Part shown: in pieces, positions 26,008-34,176 of the stretch
Layout of the letters: each line of letters opens with the position of its first letter
Numbering within the stretch: the stretch's first letter is position 1
Assembly (NCBI RefSeq): GCF_001645685.2
Contig: NZ_CP017080.1
Span: 4,393,051-4,457,050 of the forward strand
Direction of reading: 5' to 3'
Source of the DNA: Peribacillus muralis
GTDB lineage: Bacteria; Bacillota; Bacilli; Bacillales; DSM-1321
Length of the DNA: 64,000 nt
The notes under the pieces: model-generated
The model's input: the letters and a program-made list of their open reading frames with translations, nothing else
Told to the model about the DNA's origin: nothing
The model's database searches: none
Position numbers and translations under genes: made by a program

Positions 26008-27481
26008 CCTAACCTTCCTGCCTGTTTTATGGCCGCTTTTCACAGGCATCCTCCTCATTTTCCTGGCAAAAAAAATCACGCTCCAACGGTGGATATCACT
26101 TTTTTCCTCCCTTATTGGAATCGTAATATCCATGTATTTAGTATTCTCGGTTCATTCCCAGGGGATCTTGACTTTAGGTGTCGGCAGCTGGGAGGCACCT
26201 TTCGGGATCGTGATTGTCGCCGACATGCTTGCCGCACTGCTGGTCCTGACGACGAATATCATCGGGATGGCCATATTGCTTTACTCGTTCCGCACGATAG
26301 GTGCAGAACGGGAAAGGCACTATTATTATCCCGTTTTTCAATTTTTATTGATTGGCGTGAATGGTGCCTTCCTTACGGGTGACCTTTTCAATCTTTTTGT
26401 CTTTTTCGAAGTGATGCTGATGGCTTCGTATGTGTTGCTGGTACTGGGCGGGACGAAAATCCAGCTCAGGGAATCGTTGAAGTATATCATCGTCAACGTG
26501 CTCTCCTCATCCTTTTTCGTCATCATGGTCGCGTATCTCTATTCAGTGCTGGGCACATTGAATATGGCACAGATCAGCCAAAGGATAGAAGAGGTCAACC
26601 AGCCTGCAATCCTTTCGGTGATAGCCATCGGCTTCTTGATCGTATTCGGTTTGAAGGGAGCGATTTTCCCGCTCTTCCAATGGCTGCCTGGATCTTATTA
26701 TGCTCCGCCGATTCCCGTGATGGCACTATTCGGCGCTTTGCTGACAAAGGTCGGAATATACTCGATTTTCCGCACCTATACACTCATGTTTTATCATGAC
26801 CAGGATTTCACCCATACCTTCCTGGCGTGGCTTGCCATCCTGACCATCCTCATCGGCGTCATCGGGGCGATTGCCTATTGGGATGTAAAAAAAATCATCA
26901 TATACAACATCATCATCGCTGTCGGTGTTATCATTTTTGGCATCTCCGTGATGAATGAGCCGGCATTATCGGGCTCGATTTTATATATCATCCATGACAT
27001 GCTGATCAAGGCTGCACTCTTCCTGCTGATCGGCATCATGATCAAAATTAGCGGCTCGACTGATATAAGGCAAATGGGGGGCATGATCAAGCAGTATCCC
27101 GCCCTCGCCTGGACCTTCTTCATAGCGGCGATATCCTTGGCCGGGATCCCGCCATTCAGCGGCTTTGCCGGCAAGCTTCTGATTCTCCAAGGGGCCGGTA
27201 AAGCAGGCGACTATCTTGGAATGGCCATGGTCCTGCTATCAAGCTTGATGGTTCTGTATTCCGTGATGAAAATCTTCATCTATGGCTTCTGGGGAACACC
27301 TAAAGCTGATTATCGGGAGGGTGCCGTTCCGGTTAATAAGATGCTTTTCCCGGCCGCATTCCTTGTTGCCATTTCCGTCTTATATGGAGTCGGAACGGAA
27401 TTCATGTATCCATTCATTTCTCAAGCTGTCGAAACATTATTGAATCCGGATATTTATATCAAAGCGGTTTTAAAGGAGTAG
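26000..27481 (+). CDS. mrpD: Na+/H+ antiporter subunit MrpD
   Basis: 493 aa, NuoM/N-like with about 14 membrane segments. The conserved proton-path regions are present: FFEVMLMASYVLLVLGG (Glu), GLKGAIFPLFQWLPGSYYAPPIPVMALFGALLTKVGIYSIFR (Lys and Pro), IHDMLIKAALFLLIG (Asp, Lys) and SLAGIPPFSGFAGKL. It overlaps mrpC by eight bases. With MrpA it probably forms a proton-translocating route. Confidence 0.97.
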   Translation: MSNLTFLPVLWPLFTGILLIFLAKKITLQRWISLFSSLIGIVISMYLVFSVHSQGILTLGVGSWEAPFGIVIVADMLAALLVLTTNIIGMAILLYSFRTIGAERERHYYYPVFQFLLIGVNGAFLTGDLFNLFVFFEVMLMASYVLLVLGGTKIQLRESLKYIIVNVLSSSFFVIMVAYLYSVLGTLNMAQISQRIEEVNQPAILSVIAIGFLIVFGLKGAIFPLFQWLPGSYYAPPIPVMALFGALLTKVGIYSIFRTYTLMFYHDQDFTHTFLAWLAILTILIGVIGAIAYWDVKKIIIYNIIIAVGVIIFGISVMNEPALSGSILYIIHDMLIKAALFLLIGIMIKISGSTDIRQMGGMIKQYPALAWTFFIAAISLAGIPPFSGFAGKLLILQGAGKAGDYLGMAMVLLSSLMVLYSVMKIFIYGFWGTPKADYREGAVPVNKMLFPAAFLVAISVLYGVGTEFMYPFISQAVETLLNPDIYIKAVLKE

Positions 27482-27487
27482 TGCCTG

Positions 27488-27964
27488 ATGTCATTCCAAA
27501 TTTTACTAAATGCGGTCCTTGCGGTTACTTGGATTTTTTTAAAAAATGAGTTTGATGGGAGCACCTTCATCATCGGATATGTACTGGGGCTTTGCATCAT
27601 GTTCGTCTTCAGGCATTTTTTCAATGACCGCTTCTACCTAAGTCGGGTGATTGCCGTCATCCGCCTGCTGCTCATATTCGCAAGGGAACTCATTTCTTCC
27701 AACATCAGCGTCCTCAAGGTCGTTTTAAAGCCGAAGCTGGATATGCAGCCTGGCATATTCGCCTTTGAAACCATGCTGACGAAGGATTGGGAAATAACGG
27801 TCCTCTCGAATTTAATTACCTTGACACCAGGGACGCTAGTGGTTGAAGTATCGGCAGATAATCGGATTCTCTATATCCATGCGATGGATATTGCCGACAA
27901 AGCCGAAGCAGTGGACAGCATTAAACATACGTTTGAAAAGGCCATCATGGAGGTGAGCAAATAA
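27488..27964 (+). CDS. mrpE: Na+/H+ antiporter subunit MrpE
   Basis: 158 aa with an AAGGAG site before the ATG. N-terminal membrane segments (FQILLNAVLAVTWIFL, FIIGYVLGLCIMFVFR) are followed by RLLLIFARELISSNISVLKVVL and a soluble C-terminal domain (LITLTPGTLVVEVSADN), the MrpE/MnhE fold. It starts six bases after mrpD ends. Confidence 0.95.
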   Translation: MSFQILLNAVLAVTWIFLKNEFDGSTFIIGYVLGLCIMFVFRHFFNDRFYLSRVIAVIRLLLIFARELISSNISVLKVVLKPKLDMQPGIFAFETMLTKDWEITVLSNLITLTPGTLVVEVSADNRILYIHAMDIADKAEAVDSIKHTFEKAIMEVSK

Positions 27965-28248
27965 TGTTCGATTTAGCCCTGAAAATAGCCTTGCTCGGTG
28001 CATCCCTATCCATGGTTGGGTTCCTCTATCGATTGATCAAGGGGCCATCCGTACCGGATCGAGTCGTCGCACTTGATGCAATCGGAATCAATCTGATTGC
28101 ATTCGTGGCGCTTGCCTCGATTGTCATGGATACTGGCGCATATCTGGAAGCGATTCTGCTGCTCGGAATCTTATCCTTCATCGGAACGGTCGCTTTTGCG
28201 AAATTCCTTGAGAAAGGAGAGATCATTGAAGATGATCGCAATCGTTGA
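27964..28248 (+). CDS. mrpF: Na+/H+ antiporter subunit MrpF
   Basis: 94 aa with three membrane segments and the family motif KGPSVPDRVVALDAIGINLIA, including the conserved DRVVALD. It overlaps mrpE by one base (TAATG) and mrpG by 17 bases. Confidence 0.95.
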   Translation: MFDLALKIALLGASLSMVGFLYRLIKGPSVPDRVVALDAIGINLIAFVALASIVMDTGAYLEAILLLGILSFIGTVAFAKFLEKGEIIEDDRNR

Positions 28249-28570
28249 AATCCTATCCGCCCTATTCCTTTTGATGGGTGTGTTTCTCTTTTTAGTGTCC
28301 GCTTTCGGCATCATCCGCTTGCCTGATGTCTATACAAGGAATCACGCTGTTTCGAAAAGCTCGACGCTTGGGATACTGTTCATCCTGATTGGCACGTTGT
28401 TATTCTTTTTTCATCAGCACGGCCATTTCGATTTCCGGATCGTGCTTGCCATCATTTTCATCTTCATGACCAGTCCCGTCGCTGGACATTTGATCAACCG
28501 CTCCGCTTACCATTCAGGAGTGAAGATGTGGGATCAAAGTGTCCAGGATGATTTGAAGAAGAGACGGTGA
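28232..28570 (+). CDS. mrpG: Na+/H+ antiporter subunit MrpG
   Basis: 112 aa from the ATG at 28232, preceded by AGAAAGGAGAG inside mrpF; a longer frame from 28097 lies wholly within mrpF and has no protein character there. It has three membrane segments with the MnhG/MrpG blocks FGIIRLPDVYTRNHAVSKSSTLG and MTSPVAGHLINRSAY. This completes the A-G set, followed by a terminator. Confidence 0.95.
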   Translation: MIAIVEILSALFLLMGVFLFLVSAFGIIRLPDVYTRNHAVSKSSTLGILFILIGTLLFFFHQHGHFDFRIVLAIIFIFMTSPVAGHLINRSAYHSGVKMWDQSVQDDLKKRR

Positions 28571-28587
28571 TATCCTTATCAAGGAAA

Positions 28588-28625
28588 AAAGGCTGCCCTG
28601 GTTACAGGTGCAGCCCTTCTCATTT
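28588..28625. terminator. Terminator of the mrp operon
   Basis: AAGGCTGC pairs with GCAGCCCTT around a loop of about 13 nt, followed by CTCATTTTT. It lies between mrpG and the convergent MOSC gene. Confidence 0.8.
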
Positions 28626-28644
28626 TTATAAGTGAAACGCAAGA

Positions 28645-29364
28645 TCAATCCGTTAAGAATACTTGATCGCCCAAACGGATCTCACCTGTTCGCAGGACGG
28701 ACGCATATACGCCAAAGTGATTATTCCTTTGCTTGACGACCGTTTTCAACAAGGAAGGATCTTTATGGGAATCGCTTGGGTCGACCGTTATGATCATGCA
28801 GCGTTCGCAATGCCTTTTGATTTCCAGTTCGACGCCATTGCCAATGATGATCCGCTTACCGAACCAGGTTTCTTCCAGAAAGGGCGTTTTGTTCACTAAA
28901 GACAGGACTAAATTATGCCTGAACCTCCTGCCATCCATTTCGCTTCCCCAAAGCTTCGTCAATTCACCTATTGAGGCATCACTCACAAGCAATATATGCT
29001 CTTCTTCAATCGCCCCGAACGGAATATGCGCGGGAGGATACACAACGGCTTCTGCCTCCCGATCCAGCAACAAATCCATTTCCTCCTGAAAGGCAGCCCC
29101 GCCCCAGTTCAGCACTTTTCCATTCGGTGCCTTCACTTTCAATTCAGGGTATGCGTTCAAGGTTTCCGCACCGGAAAAGGAAGCTTGATATCGGACCATA
29201 TCCGGAACCTGGGTTATCGTTATGAATTTCCCATCCTTGTCCTTAAAGGCATGACTGCGATCGCCATATAACCCATAATCCATCACCTTCGTCTTCTTTA
29301 CCTGTTCACCCGTGAATGATTTAACCGGATGTCGGGTGATTTCCTGTATAGAGCCAACAAGCAT
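28645..29364 (-). CDS. MOSC-domain protein
   Basis: 239 aa from the ATG at 29364, which has AAAGGAG eight bases upstream. An N-terminal MOSC_N-like barrel (GSIQEITRHPVKSFTGEQV, YGLYGDRSHAFKDKDGKF) is followed by a MOSC domain with the conserved cysteine in the RHCERCMIITVDP block near residue 190, the position used for sulfur transfer in molybdenum cofactor sulfurases. Family members act in metal-sulfur or N-hydroxylated compound reduction; the substrate is not predictable. It is convergent with mrp. Confidence 0.85.
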   Translation of the reverse strand: MLVGSIQEITRHPVKSFTGEQVKKTKVMDYGLYGDRSHAFKDKDGKFITITQVPDMVRYQASFSGAETLNAYPELKVKAPNGKVLNWGGAAFQEEMDLLLDREAEAVVYPPAHIPFGAIEEEHILLVSDASIGELTKLWGSEMDGRRFRHNLVLSLVNKTPFLEETWFGKRIIIGNGVELEIKRHCERCMIITVDPSDSHKDPSLLKTVVKQRNNHFGVYASVLRTGEIRLGDQVFLTD

Positions 29365-29421
29365 AAAAAAACTCCTTTGCAAACATTTACTGCCAAGCCC
29401 GTTTTGGAATCCTTTCTTCCG

Positions 29422-29814
29422 CTACTTTTGCAAGTCAATGATGGCTAACGTACAGCGAGAAATGCAGATAAGCTGATCCTCCTCATCCCGGATCTTCACG
29501 TCCCATACCATCGTTGTCCTGCCGCGGTGGATGATAGTCCCTTCCGCAGTAACGAAACCAGAGCGCACTCCCCTGACATGATTCGCATTGATTTCAAGTC
29601 CGACCACAGCCTGTTTCTTCTGATCGACAAGTTGCATTCCCCCAGCGCTTGCAACGGTTTCCGCAAGCGCAACCGATGCTCCTCCGTGCAATAGACCATA
29701 AGGCTGCCTCGTTCTTTCATCCACCGGCATCGTGGCTATGATTTTCCCATCACCGTATTCTTTCATTTCGATTCCAAGTGTCCCGATCAACGAGTTATCC
29801 ATATTGATTTCCAA
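29422..29814 (-). CDS. menI: Hotdog-fold thioesterase, MenI/YuxO-like
   Basis: 130 aa with the PaaI-type thioesterase signature YGLLHGGASVALAETVASAG, in which H, G, G and the catalytic glutamate are present. In B. subtilis YuxO/MenI, encoded beside mrp, hydrolyses 1,4-dihydroxy-2-naphthoyl-CoA in menaquinone synthesis; synteny supports the same job. The start codon is probably the TTG at 29814, with GGGGGG upstream; an ATG four codons later is the alternative. Confidence 0.82.
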   Translation of the reverse strand: MEINMDNSLIGTLGIEMKEYGDGKIIATMPVDERTRQPYGLLHGGASVALAETVASAGGMQLVDQKKQAVVGLEINANHVRGVRSGFVTAEGTIIHRGRTTMVWDVKIRDEEDQLICISRCTLAIIDLQK

Positions 29815-29903
29815 TCCAATCCCCCCGATTCTTTTCGTTTTCCTTCAAATAAATGATATCATTTAAAGCACAATAAATGAATCACGATTCATAATACTGA
29901 AAA

Positions 29904-29942
29904 TAAAAAAGGATGACCCGAGTCCATCGAGTCATCTCCATC
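29904..29942 (-). terminator. Terminator of the ribA-ribD operon
   Basis: On the minus strand GATGACTCG and CGGGTCATC enclose a short loop and are followed by CTTTTTT. It lies just after the HAD gene stop codon. Confidence 0.8.
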
Positions 29943-29945
29943 CAT

Positions 29946-30509
29946 TCATTCTGAGATCAGTTCCTTCAATTCAAACCAGCTTGCAAGTCTCGGAATATCC
30001 AACTCCCTGTTATAGGAATTATCGATTGCGTAAACTTTCGTGGGAATATCCAATAAAGTTTCCAGGACAGCCGGTTTATCATCGAAATAATAATCCAGCT
30101 CCAGTCTATTGATCGTATGGATCTTTTCATGATCCTTCATGCCGCAGAAAAAATGATCGTCCTTAACCGGAAAGCCGTTCTCGATCATCCAGTTTTTCGT
30201 CCGTTCACCATGCTCGGCCTTTCTGGCAGTGATGTAATAAATCTCATGACCGTTTTTTTCAAGCTCCTGGAGCGTTTCCACTGCACCGTCGAAAGCGGGA
30301 CATGATGAATAATACACTTCCTCAGCAAGACTATTCCACATCTTGCCGCCCGCCTCCTTATCAAGCCCGAATGCTTCATGGATTTCTATCGTCTTTAACG
30401 CTTTGAATACCGATAGCTCCACGTTTTCATTCAGCTTTTCATTATAAAGGTGGAACGCAAATTCCCTCAAATTAATCAGGGTATCATCAATATCGAACCC
30501 AAATCTCAT
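29946..30509 (-). CDS. HAD-superfamily 5'-nucleotidase-like phosphatase
   Basis: 187 aa from the ATG at 30509, preceded by AGGAGTG eight bases upstream. HAD motif I is FGFDIDDTL near residue 8 (D-x-D), motif II ITARK near residue 95, and motif III/IV DYYFDDKPAVLE near residue 140. It belongs to the NT5C/YorS-type deoxy-nucleotidase group. It is the last gene of the operon with the GTP cyclohydrolase II, RibD and a monooxygenase, where a HAD phosphatase could remove the phosphate from 5-amino-6-ribitylamino-uracil phosphate; that role is an inference from context. Confidence 0.75.
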   Translation of the reverse strand: MRFGFDIDDTLINLREFAFHLYNEKLNENVELSVFKALKTIEIHEAFGLDKEAGGKMWNSLAEEVYYSSCPAFDGAVETLQELEKNGHEIYYITARKAEHGERTKNWMIENGFPVKDDHFFCGMKDHEKIHTINRLELDYYFDDKPAVLETLLDIPTKVYAIDNSYNRELDIPRLASWFELKELISE

Positions 30510-30524
30510 ATCATTCACTCCTAT

Positions 30525-31625
30525 TCAAACATAAGCGGCAAACTGTGATGCGAAGGATAGCTCCTTGTCCACTTGAATGGCTTGCAATCTTTCAATTTCG
30601 GCCTTTCTTTCCGGCTCTGCGGCTTTTAAACCAAGGAATTCAGTATCCTCATACAGGATGCATTCCCGGATAAGATCGGCTAATAAATCGGCATCTTTCA
30701 TGGCGCAGTTCAGCCCGAACGCGCCTGTTGGTGTCATCGTATGGGCAGCGTCGCCCATCAAAGCAATTCCATCCTTGGTCCACGTTTCGCAATAGCTGCT
30801 GTGAACATCCAATACTATGAAATCATTCCAGGAGCGAATATTTTCATGCGCACTGTTAACCAATTCAGGAAAGGCCTGCAGCAAATTTTCTATGAATGGC
30901 TCAAATGGCTGTTTTCGCAAATGGGAAAAGGAGCCGTGCTCTATATTCCAGCCAATTTGGATGGCCCCTCCTGACTGAGTGAAGAGGGCAACTTGGGAGT
31001 CATTGACAAGTGCCATCTTGATTGACGGCTGCCATCCTTTTGGAGCCGGGATTTTTGCCCATAATAAATCATAACCATGATTTTTGATCACAGCTCGTAT
31101 CCCCGCTTTTTTCCGGACCGTGGAAAATCGACCGTCCGCCCCGATGATCAAAGGACTCTCGACAATGATGCTCTCTCCGCCTTTTCTGACATGAACTCCC
31201 GTAAACCGGCCTGTTTCATTCTGGATCAGGTCCGTAACCCTGCTGTTGAGCATCAATTGAAAGCAGTCCAGCTTTTTTGCTTCATCCAAGATAGCTGTAA
31301 GCAAATGATTTTGCGGAACATGTATACCAACATGATCGACAGGAATTTCAGGTAAAATCCGTTTCAATAATCGGCCTCCATGCCAATATTCGACTTGGTC
31401 CATCCTTAGCAAGCCAAGCTTTTCCACACGCTCGAATAAACCGTGCTTTTTTAGGATGTCCTCGCCTTCCTCGTTCAGGAACTCTCCCCTGAATTCCCTT
31501 GACACATCAGAATGCCTCTCAAGCAGGACGACCGATATGTCACGTTTGGCCAAGAGGTAGGCCAATAACGCTCCTCCTGGCCCAGAACCGACTATGCATA
31601 CATCTGTTTTAACCAACATCCTCAT
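30525..31625 (-). CDS. FAD-dependent monooxygenase (UbiH/PHBH-like)
   Basis: 366 aa. The N-terminal dinucleotide fold has CIVGSGPGGALLAY near residues 10-23, followed by the family middle region with IIGADGRFSTVRKKAG near 160 (the DG motif) and the second FAD motif GDAAHTMTPTGAFGLNCAMKDA near 295. These are the three fingerprints of group A flavin monooxygenases. It hydroxylates an unknown, probably aromatic or heterocyclic, substrate. It sits between ribD and the HAD gene, 11 bp and about 15 bp away, so it is co-transcribed with flavin-pathway enzymes, suggesting a pyrimidine- or pteridine-like substrate. No signal peptide. Confidence 0.85.
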   Translation of the reverse strand: MRMLVKTDVCIVGSGPGGALLAYLLAKRDISVVLLERHSDVSREFRGEFLNEEGEDILKKHGLFERVEKLGLLRMDQVEYWHGGRLLKRILPEIPVDHVGIHVPQNHLLTAILDEAKKLDCFQLMLNSRVTDLIQNETGRFTGVHVRKGGESIIVESPLIIGADGRFSTVRKKAGIRAVIKNHGYDLLWAKIPAPKGWQPSIKMALVNDSQVALFTQSGGAIQIGWNIEHGSFSHLRKQPFEPFIENLLQAFPELVNSAHENIRSWNDFIVLDVHSSYCETWTKDGIALMGDAAHTMTPTGAFGLNCAMKDADLLADLIRECILYEDTEFLGLKAAEPERKAEIERLQAIQVDKELSFASQFAAYV

Positions 31626-31636
31626 TCACCTGATGT

Positions 31637-32737
31637 CTATTTTAATTTCGGATAAGCCGTGATGCGGATATCCTCTCCAAACGTGTCCACGCCTGAGAAG
31701 GCTACATCCAGCGCTTCATCCATCGTATCCACATTAACTCCAGTAAACGGCGTCAGCGAGTTTCGCCCGCCCAATAGTTTAGGAGCTACATAAATCAAGA
31801 ATTTGTCGATCAGCCCTGCCCTTAGGAAGGAGGCATTGACTTCCCCTCCGCCCTCTAGCAGGACATCCGTAATTCCCTTGTTATACAATTCCTTCATCAA
31901 TGCGCTCAAATCGAGACCGTCATCATTTTTTTGAACAAAAATGAATTCCACCCCTTTTTCGCTTAAGACGGCCATTTTATCCCCAGGAGCATGTTCCTGC
32001 GTCACGATTATCGTTTTGGCTTTCGACGTTTCAACAACATTGGCATCCAAGGGAATACGCAGTTCACTGTCTAAAATGATCCGGACCGGATTTTTGCCTC
32101 CGCCTTCGGGAAGTCTGGTCGTTAGTGATGGATCATCGGCCAGTACAGTACCGATGCCGACAAGGATGGCATCGACCTCATTACGCAGCACATGTACGGA
32201 ATGACGGGATTCTTCACCAGTTATCCATTTTGAATGTCCTGTATGCGTGGCGAGTTTCCCATCAAGCGTCATCGCGAACTTGGAGATGACAAAAGGACGA
32301 TTCTTCGTCATATTGTGGATAAAGCGTTCATTCAGACTTTGCGCTTCTTTTTCCATGACGCCAACTTCCACTTCAATGCCTGCATCCTTCAGGATCGCGA
32401 TCCCTCTTCCTGCAACTTCCGGATTCGGATCTTGTGTAGCCACCACTACCCGACGAACGCCGGATTCCTTTACTAAATTCGCACAAGGAGGGGTTTTTCC
32501 ATAATGTGAACACGGCTCAAGCGTCACGTAAAGGGTTGCACCCTCTGCATACTCACCGGCCATTTTGAACGCATGCACTTCAGCATGCGGTTCCCCCGCC
32601 TTACGATGGATTCCTGTACCGGCAATCACACCGTCCTTGACGATGACTGCCCCCACCACTGGATTCGGATTCGTCTTTCCTTTAGCACTGGCCGCTAAAT
32701 CCAATGCCAGCTTCATGTAATATTGATCATCAATCAT
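31637..32737 (-). CDS. ribD: Bifunctional pyrimidine deaminase/reductase RibD
   Basis: 366 aa, standard RibD length. The N-terminal deaminase domain (1 to about 145) has the zinc motifs HAEVHA near residue 51 and PCSHYGKTPPC near 74-84. The C-terminal reductase domain starts at KFAMTLDGKLATHTGHSKWITG and ends with the LLEGGGEVNASFLRAGLIDKF and FTGV regions. It catalyses the deamination and NADPH reduction converting the GTP cyclohydrolase II product toward 5-amino-6-ribitylamino-uracil phosphate. It lies 14 bp after the GTP cyclohydrolase II gene. No ribE or ribH is nearby and no FMN riboswitch precedes the operon, unlike the canonical riboflavin operon. Confidence 0.94.
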   Translation of the reverse strand: MIDDQYYMKLALDLAASAKGKTNPNPVVGAVIVKDGVIAGTGIHRKAGEPHAEVHAFKMAGEYAEGATLYVTLEPCSHYGKTPPCANLVKESGVRRVVVATQDPNPEVAGRGIAILKDAGIEVEVGVMEKEAQSLNERFIHNMTKNRPFVISKFAMTLDGKLATHTGHSKWITGEESRHSVHVLRNEVDAILVGIGTVLADDPSLTTRLPEGGGKNPVRIILDSELRIPLDANVVETSKAKTIIVTQEHAPGDKMAVLSEKGVEFIFVQKNDDGLDLSALMKELYNKGITDVLLEGGGEVNASFLRAGLIDKFLIYVAPKLLGGRNSLTPFTGVNVDTMDEALDVAFSGVDTFGEDIRITAYPKLK

Positions 32738-32751
32738 ACCGTTAGCACTCC

Positions 32752-33501
32752 TTATACGATCAAAGTTGGCTTATTCAAGGGAATATGTCCGGACTTCTTG
32801 ACCTTGGTATCCAAATAGAAGCTATTATCTTCGGTGAGACCGCCCCAAAGAGGGATATGATCCTTTGCCGCAAGTCCATGCTTCATCAAGGCATCCAGCT
32901 TTTTCGGGTTATTCGTAATTAATGTCACCGGGTGCTCGCGCAATTCCCGCAACACACGGGTCGCCCCTTCGTACGATCTTGTATCGTCAGCAAAACCTAA
33001 CGCTTGGTTCGCCTCGACCGTGTCATAGCCTTCCTGCTGAAGCAAATAAGCAAGCGATTTGGAGAATAAGCCGATTCCCCTGCCTTCATGATCAGCCAGG
33101 TAAAAAAGGGCGCCGCAGCCATGCTCGGCAATCATCTTCATCGATTGGTGAAGCTGATAGCCGCAATCGCATCGCTTACTGCCAAAAATATCACCCGTAT
33201 GACAGATGCTATGCATCCGGACGAGCGCATCCTTGGACTCTTTAAAATCGCCATATACCAATACGGAGGACTGTTGTCCAAAAGCCAGGTTGGCCTCCGG
33301 AAGCGATTCAAGCACCGCTTCCTTGTCATTATCCGTGCCATCCAGCTCAAGCCATGTATACCATTGGAAAACGGCGGAGAAATCTCCTTGTTCCACAGGA
33401 AGGTTAACGGGCCCCACTAAGCATATATCTGCTTTCCCGGGGGTTTTCAGGATACTCATTTTATCTATTAAAATGCTTTTTGTTTGCTCGGTTATTTTCA
33501 T
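32752..33501 (-). CDS. ribA: Stand-alone GTP cyclohydrolase II
   Basis: 249 aa, only the cyclohydrolase II part without the DHBP synthase domain that is fused in B. subtilis RibA. The zinc ligands are Cys100, Cys111 and Cys113 in the HSICHTGDIFGSKRCDCG block, and the active site lies in ADHEGRGIGLF at residues 137-147 and YDTVEANQALGF. It opens GTP to 2,5-diamino-6-ribosylamino-pyrimidinone phosphate, the first step of riboflavin and related pterin/deazaflavin-like pathways. It is the first gene of a four-gene operon, starting with AGGTGATGTTATC ATG downstream of a strong promoter. The N-terminal about 90 residues diverge from RibA. Confidence 0.92.
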   Translation of the reverse strand: MKITEQTKSILIDKMSILKTPGKADICLVGPVNLPVEQGDFSAVFQWYTWLELDGTDNDKEAVLESLPEANLAFGQQSSVLVYGDFKESKDALVRMHSICHTGDIFGSKRCDCGYQLHQSMKMIAEHGCGALFYLADHEGRGIGLFSKSLAYLLQQEGYDTVEANQALGFADDTRSYEGATRVLRELREHPVTLITNNPKKLDALMKHGLAAKDHIPLWGGLTEDNSFYLDTKVKKSGHIPLNKPTLIV

Positions 33502-33535
33502 GATAACATCACCTATTTTTTAATTTATAGTGTGC

Positions 33536-33563
33536 ATACTCCTTACTTTAGGTAAGTAAGTAT
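33536..33563. promoter_or_regulatory. 28-bp palindrome over the -10 and start region of the ribA operon
   Basis: The sequence ATACT-c-CTTAC-tttag-GTAAG-ta-AGTAT is an imperfect dyad whose right half overlaps the -10 hexamer and whose left half runs to about +20. Such placement suits a repressor. The repressor is not identified; MarR- or HxlR-type operators have comparable shape, which is only an analogy. Confidence 0.6.
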
Positions 33564-33587
33564 ATTACTATCCACTATACCTGTCAA
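33559..33587 (-). promoter_or_regulatory. Predicted strong sigma-A promoter of the ribA-ribD operon
   Basis: On the minus strand TTGACA (33582-33587) and TATACT (33559-33564) are separated by exactly 17 bp. This is a perfect -35 and a near-perfect -10, about 58 bp before the ribA start codon. Confidence 0.82.
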
Positions 33588-33757
33588 TGAAGCAGTTTAC
33601 AAATAATAGTGTGTCTTTACGCTAAAATTGATAAGAATGGTTTTTCAGAAAAAGGTTGCCGCCGAGTGGCTATCATATCGCAAGACGTTCTTACATAGTT
33701 TAACGTATAAAAAGAAAACAGGTCTAAATACAGACTTACGGAAAGGAAGGAATCTTT

Positions 33758-34123
33758 TTGGAAGATCACCCTTATTTCCCCTTTGTTCATCATCCGTTCA
33801 ACGAGCTGGCTGGAAGCATGCGCCCCTTTTCTGCGACCAATCCCGATTTGTTGGTCAAATCGGCGTTGGTCTCGCAGACCTTATTGGTCGATGTGCAAAA
33901 AGTCATGAACACTTTAGCGACATCCAAGCCTTTCGCAAACGGGTTGATGACCGCTGCGCAAGCATCGGAAAAAAGCCTCGTGACGGAAATGATCCGGAAG
34001 ATCGGTCTTAAAAACGAACCTGATATCATGTATAACCCAGATGGAATCCGTTTTGATTTCCATCCGAAAACAGGGGATGATAATTGCCATATCATCGTCA
34101 GTCTGAAATGGAAGGATATATGA
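33758..34123 (+). CDS. Hypothetical protein, 121 aa
   Basis: 121 aa from a TTG with a GAAAGGAAGG site eight to nine bases upstream. The protein is soluble with a His/Pro/Phe-rich start (HPYFPFVHHPFNEL) and a central amphipathic region (LVDVQKVMNTLATS). It has no cysteine apart from one near the C-terminus and no recognised motif. It converges on pepA across a terminator. Confidence 0.6.
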   Translation: MEDHPYFPFVHHPFNELAGSMRPFSATNPDLLVKSALVSQTLLVDVQKVMNTLATSKPFANGLMTAAQASEKSLVTEMIRKIGLKNEPDIMYNPDGIRFDFHPKTGDDNCHIIVSLKWKDI

Positions 34124-34136
34124 CGGCTGATGCCAT

Positions 34137-34172
34137 TTTGAAAAAACCGAAGCCTATGCTCGGCTTCGGTTT
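34137..34172. terminator. Bidirectional terminator next to pepA
   Basis: AAACCGAAGCC pairs with GGCTTCGGTTTT around a TATGCTC loop, with A and T runs on the two sides. Confidence 0.9.
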
Positions 34173-34176
34173 TTGT

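Noticed and set aside
28097..28231. Longer start of mrpG
   Set aside because: It lies entirely within mrpF and the shorter form matches known MrpG starts with a ribosome site at 28212.
33502..33757. FMN riboswitch upstream of ribA
   Set aside because: None of the conserved RFN blocks (for example AGGGTGAAATTCCC) is present; the region shows a promoter and a dyad instead.
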